41,989 bases of DNA. Source: JAKPKF01 sp964536135. GTDB lineage: Bacteria; Patescibacteriota; Dojkabacteria; SC72. The DNA lies in the NCBI GenBank assembly GCA_964536135.1, contig CAZHVM010000010.1, positions 1 through 41,989 on the forward strand. Reading direction: 5' to 3'. The notes beneath the pieces were generated by a model. It did not search any database. It was not told the DNA's origin and was given only the letters and a program-made list of their open reading frames with translations. Below, piece by piece: positions 30,047-38,606 of this stretch. Numbering within the stretch: the first letter of the stretch is position 1; each line of letters begins with the position of its first letter. A program made the position numbers and the translations under genes.

Positions 30047-31255
30047 CTAGTATGAATACTTGGATTCAGGAGATTTTTCATCTTCATTTCCGAGTTTCTT
30101 TCTCGATGCCTTTATATTTATAAATACTACAAAAGCAATTCCCAAAGAAACTCCCAGTATTAAAGCAAAATACCTAATAGCACCAGTAGTTAAGATTGCA
30201 AATGAGCCAAGAAGAAGAGTGGCAGACATCTCAAGCAATACGACTTGTTTTCTTGAGAGATTGAGTTTTAACAATTGATGATGTAGATGGTTTGTATCGT
30301 TAATTCGAAGCAAAGTTAACAAATTTTTTGGTTTTAATACAAATATTCTTTTAACGATAACATATATAAAATCTATCAAAGGAAGAGCAAGTAACATAAG
30401 TGTTGTTGACATTTTACTATCGGCGATAATAGCTAGGATACAGATCAAGAATCCATATGTGGTTTTTCCTGAAGAGCCACTCATAATTTTCTGAGGAGGG
30501 AATGCAAATATTACAAGAACAAACAGTATCCCAACTGCGAGAATACTAAGTGTAGATGGGAAAATAGCTGTCTCTCTTAAGGCTATAACAAAAATCAGAG
30601 CAAATATTATTAGTGAGTTGGCTTCTACAATACCTGGAGATCCAGCTGTCCATTTTACAGCATTAATACACATTAAAATCCAGATAAATAAAATTAAATC
30701 ACCTGGAAATACGAAAGACTGTTGGATAGTAAGGATAGAGAAATTCCATGTAATGTCTTGTAACCCAATATTAAAAAAAGAAATGTTTGTAAGATTAATA
30801 ACAGAAAAGGAGATTACTAAAGATGCAAGAATCTGATAAAGGAATTGTACCTTAGCGGGCAAGTTTAGGATATCGTCAAGAAAAGAGCCAATTATTAGAA
30901 TTCCAAGAGCTATTAATATCGGTATTGTAAAGCTATCAAGCTTAAAAAACACTAGTATAGCCGCAAATATCGAAAGGGAAAGGACTAATCCTCCAAGAGA
31001 TGGTGTAATCCCTTCGTGCATAGCCTTTTGAGGATTGTCAAAATCTTTTTCGTTTCTTTTCGAAAAAGGTTTGTAGGTTATGTCATACTTCTTGGCAAAA
31101 TGTCCAATCAATGGTGTTAATATAAGAGAGATTCCAATACCAAAGAGTAAAATTGGCCAAAAATCAATGTATTTTGAGTATGAGCTGTAAGTAATAAAAT
31201 CTGAAAAATGTGTAAGGAGCTTTTGTAGTAAGATACTTGAAGAAGAAAAATCCAT
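30047..31255 (-). CDS. MraY/WecA-like polyprenyl-phosphate sugar-phosphate transferase, altered motif
   Basis: The 402-residue integral membrane protein has about eleven helices. Family motifs seen: PSLGGLVLSL (about 85-94), the metal-binding DD at 127-128 (GSFLDDILNLP), GKTTYGFLICILAI with AIIADSKMS, and the sugar-loop HLHHQLLKLNL (WecA HIHH type). These point to attachment of the first sugar phosphate to a lipid carrier. The normally conserved N-x-x-N-x-x-D-G-x-D-G motif reads NAVKWTAGSPG (198-208), so both Asp are absent (Ala204, Pro207). Activity is therefore uncertain, or the subfamily differs. Its start shares one base with the end of the 31255 gene, so they are coupled. Confidence 0.8.
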   Translation of the reverse strand: MDFSSSSILLQKLLTHFSDFITYSSYSKYIDFWPILLFGIGISLILTPLIGHFAKKYDITYKPFSKRNEKDFDNPQKAMHEGITPSLGGLVLSLSIFAAILVFFKLDSFTIPILIALGILIIGSFLDDILNLPAKVQFLYQILASLVISFSVINLTNISFFNIGLQDITWNFSILTIQQSFVFPGDLILFIWILMCINAVKWTAGSPGIVEANSLIIFALIFVIALRETAIFPSTLSILAVGILFVLVIFAFPPQKIMSGSSGKTTYGFLICILAIIADSKMSTTLMLLALPLIDFIYVIVKRIFVLKPKNLLTLLRINDTNHLHHQLLKLNLSRKQVVLLEMSATLLLGSFAILTTGAIRYFALILGVSLGIAFVVFINIKASRKKLGNEDEKSPESKYSY

Positions 31256-31731
31256 TAAAAAGTATTAATTAATTGAATTAATGATACAGTCATAGAAACA
31301 GAACAAAGTAATGTCGCTAGGAGAAGTAATTTGGTTAGAAACTTCTCTCGATTGTAAATTTTAATAGCAAGAAAAGTTGCTGTAACGAGAGAAATTAATG
31401 ATATAGCAGGATAAATCACAAGATATGTTCTCGAAGTTAATTTAGCAGATGTAGCAATGTTGTATCGAAGAATGGGAAGTAGAGAAGGAAGATTGTTTAA
31501 ACTTATTACTATTATATATATTTGGTAAGCAATCAATAGGAGTGAAATTATCAAAACAAACCAAAAAAATATGTCTTTTAAAAACTTTCTTACTTCTAAT
31601 TGTGTTAGTAGGGAGTCTGTTTTTCCTTTTATCTTAAAAAATTTGTTTTTAAAAGGTTCTTTTATCTTCAATCCTAACTGAATGTTCTTATCCTCTTTTT
31701 TTTGTACAGAAGAAACTTTCTTCTTTTTCAT
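31255..31731 (-). CDS. Membrane protein with basic N-terminus, function unknown
   Basis: The 158-residue protein has a Lys-rich cytosolic N-terminal half (1-52) and three hydrophobic segments (about 53-76, 103-123 and 131-155). No family is recognised. It overlaps the MraY/WecA-like gene by 1 base, which suggests a role with that transferase. Its promoter TATAAT (31744-31739) lies over the stop codon of rsmA and 7 bases before the ATG, so the message should be leaderless. Confidence 0.65.
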   Translation of the reverse strand: MKKKKVSSVQKKEDKNIQLGLKIKEPFKNKFFKIKGKTDSLLTQLEVRKFLKDIFFWFVLIISLLLIAYQIYIIVISLNNLPSLLPILRYNIATSAKLTSRTYLVIYPAISLISLVTATFLAIKIYNREKFLTKLLLLATLLCSVSMTVSLIQLINTF

Positions 31732-31744
31732 ATTATTGATTATA
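31731..31744 (-). promoter_or_regulatory. Leaderless promoter inside the end of rsmA
   Basis: TGG-TATAAT (extended -10, TATAAT at 31744-31739) is 7 bases upstream of the ATG at 31731 and overlaps the rsmA stop codon. It starts a new unit behind the dnaG-rsmA operon. Confidence 0.6.
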
Positions 31745-32480
31745 CCAGAACAGAGCTCTTGTCGTTAAAAAGTTGTAAGAATTCTTCTAAAGAAAGATGC
31801 TGAGGCCGTTTTAGTAATAATTTCTCAAAATTATTACTAAATTTATACCCTCTTAAGTTGTTTCTAAGAGTTTTTCTGGGATGTGTGAAGCATTGCTCAA
31901 GAAAGGACTCAAAAGTAGAAATATCTATTTGAGAAACCCTTTGTGTTGGAGAGAACATTATTAGGGAGCTGTTTACTTTTGGTGCTGGTCTGAAAGAAGA
32001 TGGGCCAATATCTAGGATCTTTTTGCAATTTGCATATATTTGAGACCTAAGTGAAAGAAGATTGGAATTTGGTGCTTTTGCTACATATTTCTCTGCAACT
32101 TCCTTTTGTACTATGAAATAACAGTTGTTGGTAAAGTATTTTGAAGAAATAATTTTTGAAATGATTTGTTTACTTACATTGTATGGAAGAGATCCAAAGA
32201 AGATAGCGGATTCATCTTCTAATTCTTTAAAATCCCAGTCTAGAAAGTCAACATTTACGACGTTTATTCCCTGTTCAAGGAGTTTCTCAGTCAAAGTATT
32301 ATCTTTTTCGATAGCTAGGAGCTTCTTGCCCATATTCTTTAGTTTCATTGTGAAAAAGCCTGCACCGGGGCCTATTTCTACGACATATGGACATGGTTCA
32401 TTAGAAATATGTGAGAGGATCTGGTTTCCTAGATTTTCATTTATGAAGAAGTTTTGTCCTAAGGATTTTTTAAGTTCCAT
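31740..32480 (-). CDS. rsmA: 16S rRNA (adenine-N6,N6)-dimethyltransferase RsmA/KsgA
   Basis: The 246-residue enzyme dimethylates two adjacent adenines near the 3' end of 16S rRNA during small-subunit assembly. KKSLGQNFFINENLGNQILSHI opens the protein (given as KKSLGQNFFINENL and QILSHI). Motif I VVEIGPGAGFFTMKL, the acidic LAIEKDNTLTEKL, and motif IV GSLPYNVSKQIISKI follow (the family NLPY reads SLPY). The C-terminal part has SSFRPAPKVNSSLI and HPRKTLRNNLR, both classical. It starts right after the stop of the preceding methyltransferase gene, in an operon with dnaG. Confidence 0.95.
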   Translation of the reverse strand: MELKKSLGQNFFINENLGNQILSHISNEPCPYVVEIGPGAGFFTMKLKNMGKKLLAIEKDNTLTEKLLEQGINVVNVDFLDWDFKELEDESAIFFGSLPYNVSKQIISKIISSKYFTNNCYFIVQKEVAEKYVAKAPNSNLLSLRSQIYANCKKILDIGPSSFRPAPKVNSSLIMFSPTQRVSQIDISTFESFLEQCFTHPRKTLRNNLRGYKFSNNFEKLLLKRPQHLSLEEFLQLFNDKSSVLV

Positions 32481-33413
32481 CTATTTAATTCTGAAATCCC
32501 AAATATCATCCTCTTTAGTGAAGGTTAGAGAACATTTTTTACACTTTGCTTTGTTATTTGTAATTGAAAGTACTCCTTTACATTTTGGACAGACGAGGAT
32601 ATCTTCGAGTTCAGATGTATGTACTATATCTCTTTTAATATCCTTTTTAATTATACTCTCATATACAACACTTGGAGGGATATTGCTCCAAGAGAGTAGA
32701 GGTTGAAGAATCTTTTCTTTCACAATCATCAATTCCTCTCCAAGTATTTTTTTAATAAAAGCGGAGCGGATGTATGAACAACCATGCTTTTTAATTACGG
32801 TAAAGCCATTTTTAGTTAGTAATTCTCTAATATATCTGGGATGGTAATTGAAAAAGATTGCTTCTTCTCCAGATTTTGTTCCTTCAAAATTACCTTTTGT
32901 AGGTTGCTGATATGGTTCTTTAGAGAAAAACTTGAAGTTCAATTTTACAAGTGCTTTCAATGTTGAAATGAGGTGAACTTTGTTTGCAAATTCCTGTATG
33001 TAGAAGGAATTTCTGTTCATAATACGATGTAATTCTTCAAAATATGCAGATGGTTTTTCAATATGGTGTAGGACTCTTACCATTAGCGCACCATCAAAAG
33101 TATTGTCTTTAAATGGTAATTTATATGCATTTGCAGCTATTAATTGAATATTGGGGTATTTACTCTTTAAAATTTCTCTATTTTTAACTAAAGTCTGTAG
33201 TGAATAGTCAAGAATTACTGGATTTGTATATTTTTTACAATATGTAGAGCTTAGCCTTCCGTATGAGCCACCAATGTCTAGAAACCAATTTCCATTCTTA
33301 TCCCCAAATATCTTTGTAAGAAGAATCTTTTCTGCCTCATTTTCATATCTTCTATTGCTCCAATAATTGGTGTAATCATAACCAAAAAAATCGTAATCTG
33401 TTACTTTAGTCAT
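32481..33413 (-). CDS. SAM methyltransferase with C-terminal Trm112-like zinc ribbon
   Basis: The 310-residue protein has a class I methyltransferase domain (about 1-250). Motif I is WFLDIGGSYGRLSSTY, the acidic loop is NPVILDYS, and motif IV region is FDGALMVRVLHHIEKPSAYFEELHRIM. A C-terminal zinc ribbon (about 268-308) has the pattern LEDILVCPKCKGVLSI then AKCKKCSLTFT with EDDIWDFRI, very like Trm112/YcaR family ribbons (two CxxC pairs). Trm112 activates several methyltransferases, so this is a natural fusion of enzyme and activator-like domain. The target is unknown. It overlaps the dnaG end by 8 bases and touches the rsmA start, which hints at RNA modification. Confidence 0.8.
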   Translation of the reverse strand: MTKVTDYDFFGYDYTNYWSNRRYENEAEKILLTKIFGDKNGNWFLDIGGSYGRLSSTYCKKYTNPVILDYSLQTLVKNREILKSKYPNIQLIAANAYKLPFKDNTFDGALMVRVLHHIEKPSAYFEELHRIMNRNSFYIQEFANKVHLISTLKALVKLNFKFFSKEPYQQPTKGNFEGTKSGEEAIFFNYHPRYIRELLTKNGFTVIKKHGCSYIRSAFIKKILGEELMIVKEKILQPLLSWSNIPPSVVYESIIKKDIKRDIVHTSELEDILVCPKCKGVLSITNNKAKCKKCSLTFTKEDDIWDFRIK

Positions 33414-35139
33414 TATCTATTTCATTTAATATCTTATTTATATCTTGTACTTCAGAGAGGAGCTTCTGGGACTGTTTGAATTCGCCTTTCTCTTCTGCGA
33501 CTGCAATTTTTGTATGTAAATCTCGTCTTTTGTTTTCGTAGTAATTCTTTTTTAACCTTCGTGTAATTTGTTCTAATTCATTATATATCTCTTCTTCATT
33601 GTTTGGTAACGTTGTTGTTTGGAAAATTATATTCTCAAGTATTTCCTTCAGTCCTTCTTTTTGTTCTAGATTTTTATATAACTGTTGACGTGTAATGCTA
33701 GGATTAGAGGAAAACTGTTCTACAATACATCGTCCCTGGGATGATGTCAGAAAATCTGCTTTGACGAGATACTTAGCGGGCACTTTACCCAGTAACAGTA
33801 ACAGTTTCAGGTATGTCAACTCTTGTTGTTGTTCCGGCGTTTTCACGGGAAGTTCGCGTAAAGACGCGTTGTTTGGTTGTTTTTCAAGGCCTATATTTTC
33901 GTGAAAATTATTTACAACGGAAAAAGTGGTTATCTTCCTCACTTTTTCGATGTAGTGAGATTTAATAACTGGATCTTTTACGTTGGAGAGTAACCTGTCA
34001 ATGAATTTCTTCACGACAGTAACATTGCTAAGTTTGTTAAGATCTTTGTCTTCTATATATGTGGAAAGAATGAAAGAAAAAGCCTCAATTCTGTTTTTAA
34101 TTTTATTTTCGAAAAGTTTCTGATCTTTCTGTATTAGTTCGTCGATATCTTTGTATGGAGCTGGAGTTGCAGCGTATGGATATACTCCCAGTTCTGATGA
34201 GAGTTCAAATGCTCTTACAACAGCTTTAAAACCAGCATTATCGCTATCGAAGAAAAAGAGAAAATTCCTTGTTAATTTAGATAGTTTTTCAATCTGTTCT
34301 TTTGTTATTCCAGTTCCCAATGGTGCTACAAGGTTTTTAATTCCTACTTGGTGTGCAGAGATTACATCTGTTTGACCTTCACAAAGTATAGCTAAATCTT
34401 GCTTTCTAATTTCTTGTCTAGATTCGTACTGGCCAAATAGATTCTCTTTTTTATGGAAAAGAGGTGTTTCTGGAGAATTCATATATTTAGGACCCCAGTC
34501 ATTTCCAGGGAGTACTCTTCCAGAAAATGCTATGACCTTTCCATTTGAGGACCTTATCGGAAACATTATTCTGTCACGAAACTTCTCACGTATTTTACCT
34601 TCTTTTTCAACAAAAAGACCTGACTGAAGAAGTTCCTGCTTGGAATATTTTGTATCTTTTTGTATGTAGTCTAGCAGTTTAGGATATTTAGGAGTGTACC
34701 CTATACCAAAATTCTTTATTGAGTCGTCGCTAAAGCCTCTCTCTTGCACATATTTCATTGCAATTGTTGAAGCTTTTAGTTGGTTGTAGAAGTACTTAGT
34801 TGAAAGATAATTTATATCCTCAAGTCTTTTGTATTTACTATCTTTTTCAAATCTTTTAAGATCAACTCCTGCTTCTTTGGCTAGCTTTTCGAGAGCTTCA
34901 ACAAAATCTATATTCTCTATCTTTTGAATAAAGTTAAAGATATCTCCTGTTTCACCACATCCAAAGCATTTATATCTTTGAATGTCTGGACTTACTATGA
35001 AGGAGGGTGTTTTCTCTTTGTGAAATGGGCATAGTCCAGAAAAGTTTTTTCCAGCTTGTTTTAATTGAACATACTTACCTATAACCTGAGCTATATCCAA
35101 ACGGTTCTTAATCTCTTCTATCTGATTGTTTTGGTCCAT
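33406..35139 (-). CDS. dnaG: DNA primase
   Basis: The 577-residue primase makes RNA primers for replication. The N-terminal CHC2 zinc-binding motif reads CPFHKEKTPSF then YKCFGCGETGDIFNF (about 37-70). The catalytic core has RIMFPIRSSNGKVIAFSGR and the TOPRIM metal site CEGQTDVISAHQVG followed by FFFDSDNAG (about 250-310). The C-terminal helicase-binding part is divergent. The ATG at 35139 is 10 bases behind an extended -10 box. It heads the operon dnaG-methyltransferase-rsmA (overlap of 8 bases with the next gene). Confidence 0.96.
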   Translation of the reverse strand: MDQNNQIEEIKNRLDIAQVIGKYVQLKQAGKNFSGLCPFHKEKTPSFIVSPDIQRYKCFGCGETGDIFNFIQKIENIDFVEALEKLAKEAGVDLKRFEKDSKYKRLEDINYLSTKYFYNQLKASTIAMKYVQERGFSDDSIKNFGIGYTPKYPKLLDYIQKDTKYSKQELLQSGLFVEKEGKIREKFRDRIMFPIRSSNGKVIAFSGRVLPGNDWGPKYMNSPETPLFHKKENLFGQYESRQEIRKQDLAILCEGQTDVISAHQVGIKNLVAPLGTGITKEQIEKLSKLTRNFLFFFDSDNAGFKAVVRAFELSSELGVYPYAATPAPYKDIDELIQKDQKLFENKIKNRIEAFSFILSTYIEDKDLNKLSNVTVVKKFIDRLLSNVKDPVIKSHYIEKVRKITTFSVVNNFHENIGLEKQPNNASLRELPVKTPEQQQELTYLKLLLLLGKVPAKYLVKADFLTSSQGRCIVEQFSSNPSITRQQLYKNLEQKEGLKEILENIIFQTTTLPNNEEEIYNELEQITRRLKKNYYENKRRDLHTKIAVAEEKGEFKQSQKLLSEVQDINKILNEIDND

Positions 35140-35158
35140 ACTTTAGCTGATTATATCA
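35139..35158 (-). promoter_or_regulatory. Near-leaderless promoter of dnaG
   Basis: TGATATAAT (35158-35150) lies 10 bases before the ATG, so the predicted leader is only a few bases. Confidence 0.55.
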
Positions 35159-35169
35159 TCAAAAGTGGA

Positions 35170-36105
35170 TTATTTGCAGTTTAAGGATTGATTGATAATC
35201 TCACAGGATATTTCTGCAACTCCTGTTGTTGTATTTGTTTTCCAATAGACGGGTGCATCGTTAAAGAAAATCTTTGTGTTTGTAAGCCTTCCTGTGGTTA
35301 CGCGAAAACTTTTTTCTACAGTAAAATTTTGTTTTGAGGGTTGTACATTCTGTGAAATTTTATTCTGTCCATCTATATCTAGTTTTATCCAGGCAACAGA
35401 ATTAGACACTTCTAATCTTAGAGTATTTGTTTGGGATTTTTCTTCCTCTACCGTTTGTTCTTGTTCTTTTGCATATGTAACTTTAAGGATTTCTGTTGAC
35501 TCAAGAATTGTATTATTTCCTTTTCTAACAGTAATAGTTATTAAATTAATGCCTTCCTTTAATGTTAATTCTTTCTCAAAAGTTCCATCACCGTTTATCT
35601 TAACTGGAGAATTATTTATATCCAAAGAAGAATTCTCATCTGTTTTGCCTTTTACTGTTAAAAATTCTGATGTTATTGTCTGGTTGTCTGAAGGCTCTAT
35701 AATTTGTAATCTAGGAGGGCTCTGAAAGTTGTATATCTGTATTCCTATGTATCCGATGACAAGAAGAAGAAAGAGCGTAATTGAGAGGGTGATAAAAAAC
35801 TTCGGAGTAAAGAAAGAGCTTTTAACTTTGAGAAGAGATGTAGTTTTTGTTTTTGGATCATTTTTTTTAACCGTTGGTTTACTTCTTCTGAAAAGTGCTA
35901 GAACTTTTGTAGAGTCCAGATCTAAGTATTGAGTATATATTTTTATGAAACCAGTGAGAAAGACATCGGAATCGAATTTTGAGAAATCATTGTCTTCAAT
36001 ATATTTAAGAAAACGGATTTGAATTTTTGTATCTTCTGACACAGTTTCTAGGCTTTTCCCAAGAGATTCTCTTTTTGATTTTAGTACTTCACCTGCTGTT
36101 ATCAT
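35170..36105 (-). CDS. RodZ-like HTH membrane protein with Ig-like domain
   Basis: From the ATG at 36105 the protein has 311 residues; an upstream TTG adds two. The N-terminal helix-turn-helix (about 1-75, GEVLKSKRESLGKSLETVSEDTKI) is the HTH_25 type of RodZ. A membrane helix is at about 105-127. The outer part has an Ig-like repeat (LQIIEPSDNQTITSEFLTVKG then LKEGINLITITVRKGNN) and a DUF4115-like tail with AWIKLDIDGQ. RodZ couples the MreB cytoskeleton to the cell wall; no MreB is in this window. It sits 15 bases after the ftsK stop and upstream of dnaG. A TAGAAT box lies 5 bases before the ATG. Confidence 0.82.
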   Translation of the reverse strand: MITAGEVLKSKRESLGKSLETVSEDTKIQIRFLKYIEDNDFSKFDSDVFLTGFIKIYTQYLDLDSTKVLALFRRSKPTVKKNDPKTKTTSLLKVKSSFFTPKFFITLSITLFLLLVIGYIGIQIYNFQSPPRLQIIEPSDNQTITSEFLTVKGKTDENSSLDINNSPVKINGDGTFEKELTLKEGINLITITVRKGNNTILESTEILKVTYAKEQEQTVEEEKSQTNTLRLEVSNSVAWIKLDIDGQNKISQNVQPSKQNFTVEKSFRVTTGRLTNTKIFFNDAPVYWKTNTTTGVAEISCEIINQSLNCK

Positions 36106-36120
36106 GACCAATTCTACTAC

Positions 36121-38343
36121 TTATTGGTCGCTCTCGTCATCATTCTTCTTCCCAAGTATTTGTGAAGCAGAAGAAACTAGCACTTGTCTTGGCTTTACTC
36201 CGTCTATTGGTCCGATAGCGCCTGATTCATAAAGCTGATCTATTAATCTTGCTGCTTTGTTATACCCTATCTTCATTTTTCTTTGTAGGAAAGATGCAGA
36301 AATATGTTTGTTGATTATTGCTATTTCAAGGGCTTTTGGAAAGTCGGGATCTCTTTCTTCTCTGTTTGTACCGTCTCCTGTTTGTGGACCTTTTTCAATT
36401 GCTTGTGCTAAATCCTCTGAATATTCAATTTCTTTATCTTTTACCCGCTCTTTTATTGCGTTAATAACAGCGTCGTTGTCTTCAGTAGATGTATATGTTC
36501 CTTGAACTCTAATTGGTCTAGGTGTCGCTTGGTCTTTGAAAAGCATGTCTCCGTTTCCAAGAAGAGTTTCTGCGCCTGTGTCGTCCAGAATTACCCTAGA
36601 ATCCATAGCTGTTGCAACTGCAAATGCCATTCTTCCTGGGACATTTGCTTTGATTAGCCCTGTTATTACGTTAACTGTAGGTCTTTGAGTTGCGAGTATG
36701 AGGTGAACACCTACGGCTCTTCCCATCTGTGCCAATCTTTGAATTTTACCTTCTACATCTGCACCACAAGAGAGCATTAAATCTGCCATTTCGTCTATGA
36801 CTACGACTATGTATGGCATAGCTACATATCCCATCTTTTTGTTATATTCGGAAAGTTTTTTTGAGTGTGCCTGCTTAAGCTGTCTGTATCTTCTAAACAT
36901 TTCATTTATTGTCCACTGGAGCGCATTTACTACTAATTCCATGTCAGTAATTACTGGGTTTAGTAGATGTGGAATACCGTTATATGCTGCCATTTCCACA
37001 CCCATTTTAGGGTCAATCATTATGAATTTGACCTCGTCTGGAGTTTTTGTCATGAGCAATCCTGAAATTATGGAGTTTATGGCAACAGACTTTCCTGTAC
37101 CAGTAGCACCTGCAACTAATAAGTGAGGAATTTTACCTAAATCTCTTATCATTGTTTTCCCAGATATATCTTTCCCAAGAATTAGAGGTAATTCATACTT
37201 ATCCGGCTCTTTTCTTAGCCTTGCGATCATTTCCTTGATGTAAACGAAGTTTGGAGTTGGATTTGGGATCTCAACTCCGACGAAAGATGTTCCTGGAATC
37301 GGTGCTTCTACTCTTACAGAAGATGTTTGAGATGCAAGAGCTAATGCCAAATCGTTACTTAGATTTTTTACTCTAGATACCTTTGTTCCGGTACTGATAC
37401 TTAAAGCAAATCTAAGGACAGTTGGACCTACAGATATCTGTGCTACTTTTGCAGGGATACCAAAACTTTTCAGGGTTTGTTCTATTACTATGGCTTTATC
37501 TCTGTAAATCTGTTTGTTCTGTTTTTGGATCTCTGCTTCTTGAAGAATATCTACAGGAGGAAATTCCCAATCCAGATATTTTGGTTTCTCTGGCTCTCTA
37601 TCTTCTGTCTTTGTATCTACCTGTTTTACTGCACTGTCAAAATCTTCTTCTGTTGAAACACTTGGTACAACTGGTTGTATTGGAGGCTCAATTTCTTCAG
37701 AGAATGCATTATCTAGACGTTTCTGATCATCTTCTTCTGGCTCTCCCTCTATAATTTCTACATCTTTTCCATTCCCAAGGGAATCTTTTTTTGCAAAGAG
37801 TGAAAGAAGATCGAAACCCTTCTCGTCCTCGGAATCTTTCTTTCCTGAAGACTCAAGAAAATCTCTGATCTGTTCCAGTGTAGTTCCTGTAATTAGGGAG
37901 AAAGCAATTATTAAGAAAATCAATACTATTATTATCTCTATTAAATCTCCAACAAAGTTGTTAAGACCAAGATGAAGTACTTTTCCAACTTCACCACCAG
38001 CGCTTCTTAGAGAATCAGGATTATTCAATTGCTCTTCTACTTGCCAAAATGTAAGTAGAATACTTAGGGAAGCTGAAAAGAAGAAAAGACCTAGTGCTTG
38101 CCTGTAGGATTTAAATTTTTTACTCTTCGTTAGTAGAAAAAAGGATACATATAGTAGGAATAACCCCCATGCAATTGAGGAGTATCCAAGTTTGAGTGTT
38201 ACCTGATTGAAAAGTGGTGATGTAAGAGGCATAAAAGAAGCAATACCAATCGCCAAGCCTAAAACAAACAGGATTATACCTATTAATATTTTAGTTTCGC
38301 CACTCTGAATAGTAAGTTTTTCTTTTTTCTTTGGTCTGGGCAT
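36121..38343 (-). CDS. ftsK: DNA translocase FtsK/SpoIIIE
   Basis: The 740-residue translocase pumps DNA through the closing septum and resolves chromosomes. The start at 38343 (MPRPKKKEKLTIQ) is chosen because a TATAAT box ends 6 bases before it; the longer frame reads a hydrophobic AT-rich upstream stretch. Four membrane helices lie in the first 155 residues, then an acidic linker. The motor has Walker A LVAGATGTGKSVAINS, Walker B IVVVIDEMADLML and a HLILATQRP motif. The gamma domain ISASFLQRKMKIGYNKAARLID reads the orienting DNA motifs. It diverges from rpoB. Confidence 0.96.
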   Translation of the reverse strand: MPRPKKKEKLTIQSGETKILIGIILFVLGLAIGIASFMPLTSPLFNQVTLKLGYSSIAWGLFLLYVSFFLLTKSKKFKSYRQALGLFFFSASLSILLTFWQVEEQLNNPDSLRSAGGEVGKVLHLGLNNFVGDLIEIIIVLIFLIIAFSLITGTTLEQIRDFLESSGKKDSEDEKGFDLLSLFAKKDSLGNGKDVEIIEGEPEEDDQKRLDNAFSEEIEPPIQPVVPSVSTEEDFDSAVKQVDTKTEDREPEKPKYLDWEFPPVDILQEAEIQKQNKQIYRDKAIVIEQTLKSFGIPAKVAQISVGPTVLRFALSISTGTKVSRVKNLSNDLALALASQTSSVRVEAPIPGTSFVGVEIPNPTPNFVYIKEMIARLRKEPDKYELPLILGKDISGKTMIRDLGKIPHLLVAGATGTGKSVAINSIISGLLMTKTPDEVKFIMIDPKMGVEMAAYNGIPHLLNPVITDMELVVNALQWTINEMFRRYRQLKQAHSKKLSEYNKKMGYVAMPYIVVVIDEMADLMLSCGADVEGKIQRLAQMGRAVGVHLILATQRPTVNVITGLIKANVPGRMAFAVATAMDSRVILDDTGAETLLGNGDMLFKDQATPRPIRVQGTYTSTEDNDAVINAIKERVKDKEIEYSEDLAQAIEKGPQTGDGTNREERDPDFPKALEIAIINKHISASFLQRKMKIGYNKAARLIDQLYESGAIGPIDGVKPRQVLVSSASQILGKKNDDESDQ

Positions 38344-38355
38344 TTGTTTATTATA
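38343..38355 (-). promoter_or_regulatory. Leaderless promoter of ftsK
   Basis: TATAAT (38355-38350) is followed by 6 bases (AAACAA) and the ATG at 38343. Confidence 0.65.
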
Positions 38356-38461
38356 TAATAAATAATAAGATAATAAGAAGTTTTTTACAAAGACAAAGAT
38401 ATGATATATAAATATAGTCAAAAGGTCTAGTATCAAATAATACATTAATTATGCAAAACCT

Positions 38462-38490
38462 TTGACTAATAGTACTAAATATGATAATAT
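38462..38490 (+). promoter_or_regulatory. rpoB promoter
   Basis: TTGACT (38462-38467), a 17-base spacer and TAATAT (38485-38490) lie about 117 bases upstream of the rpoB ATG. A second, weaker TATAAA (38592-38597) is 9 bases before the ATG, so a short-leader transcript is also possible. Confidence 0.6.
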
Positions 38491-38512
38491 CCTTCGAGTT
38501 CCGTTGTTTTTG

Positions 38513-38571
38513 CTTACAATGCGATGTTTTTTGTATGGCTCGCATGAGTCATAAACATGAAAGCTTGTAAG
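38513..38571 (+). promoter_or_regulatory. Structured leader hairpin of rpoB
   Basis: CTTACAA (38513-38519) pairs with TTGTAAG (38565-38571), and inside it TGCGA (38520-38524) pairs with TCGCA (38540-38544). Together they form a branched or stacked hairpin in the predicted leader. No terminator T-run follows. It could bind a protein or be an attenuator-like element. Confidence 0.5.
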
Positions 38572-38606
38572 AATAATGTTATAACATTAAGTATAAATAT
38601 CGCTTT

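Noticed and set aside
38344..38445. Longer FtsK start with an extra hydrophobic N-terminus
   Set aside because: The stretch contains the TATAAT box and AT-rich promoter DNA; MPRPKKKEK at 38343 is a normal start for the family.
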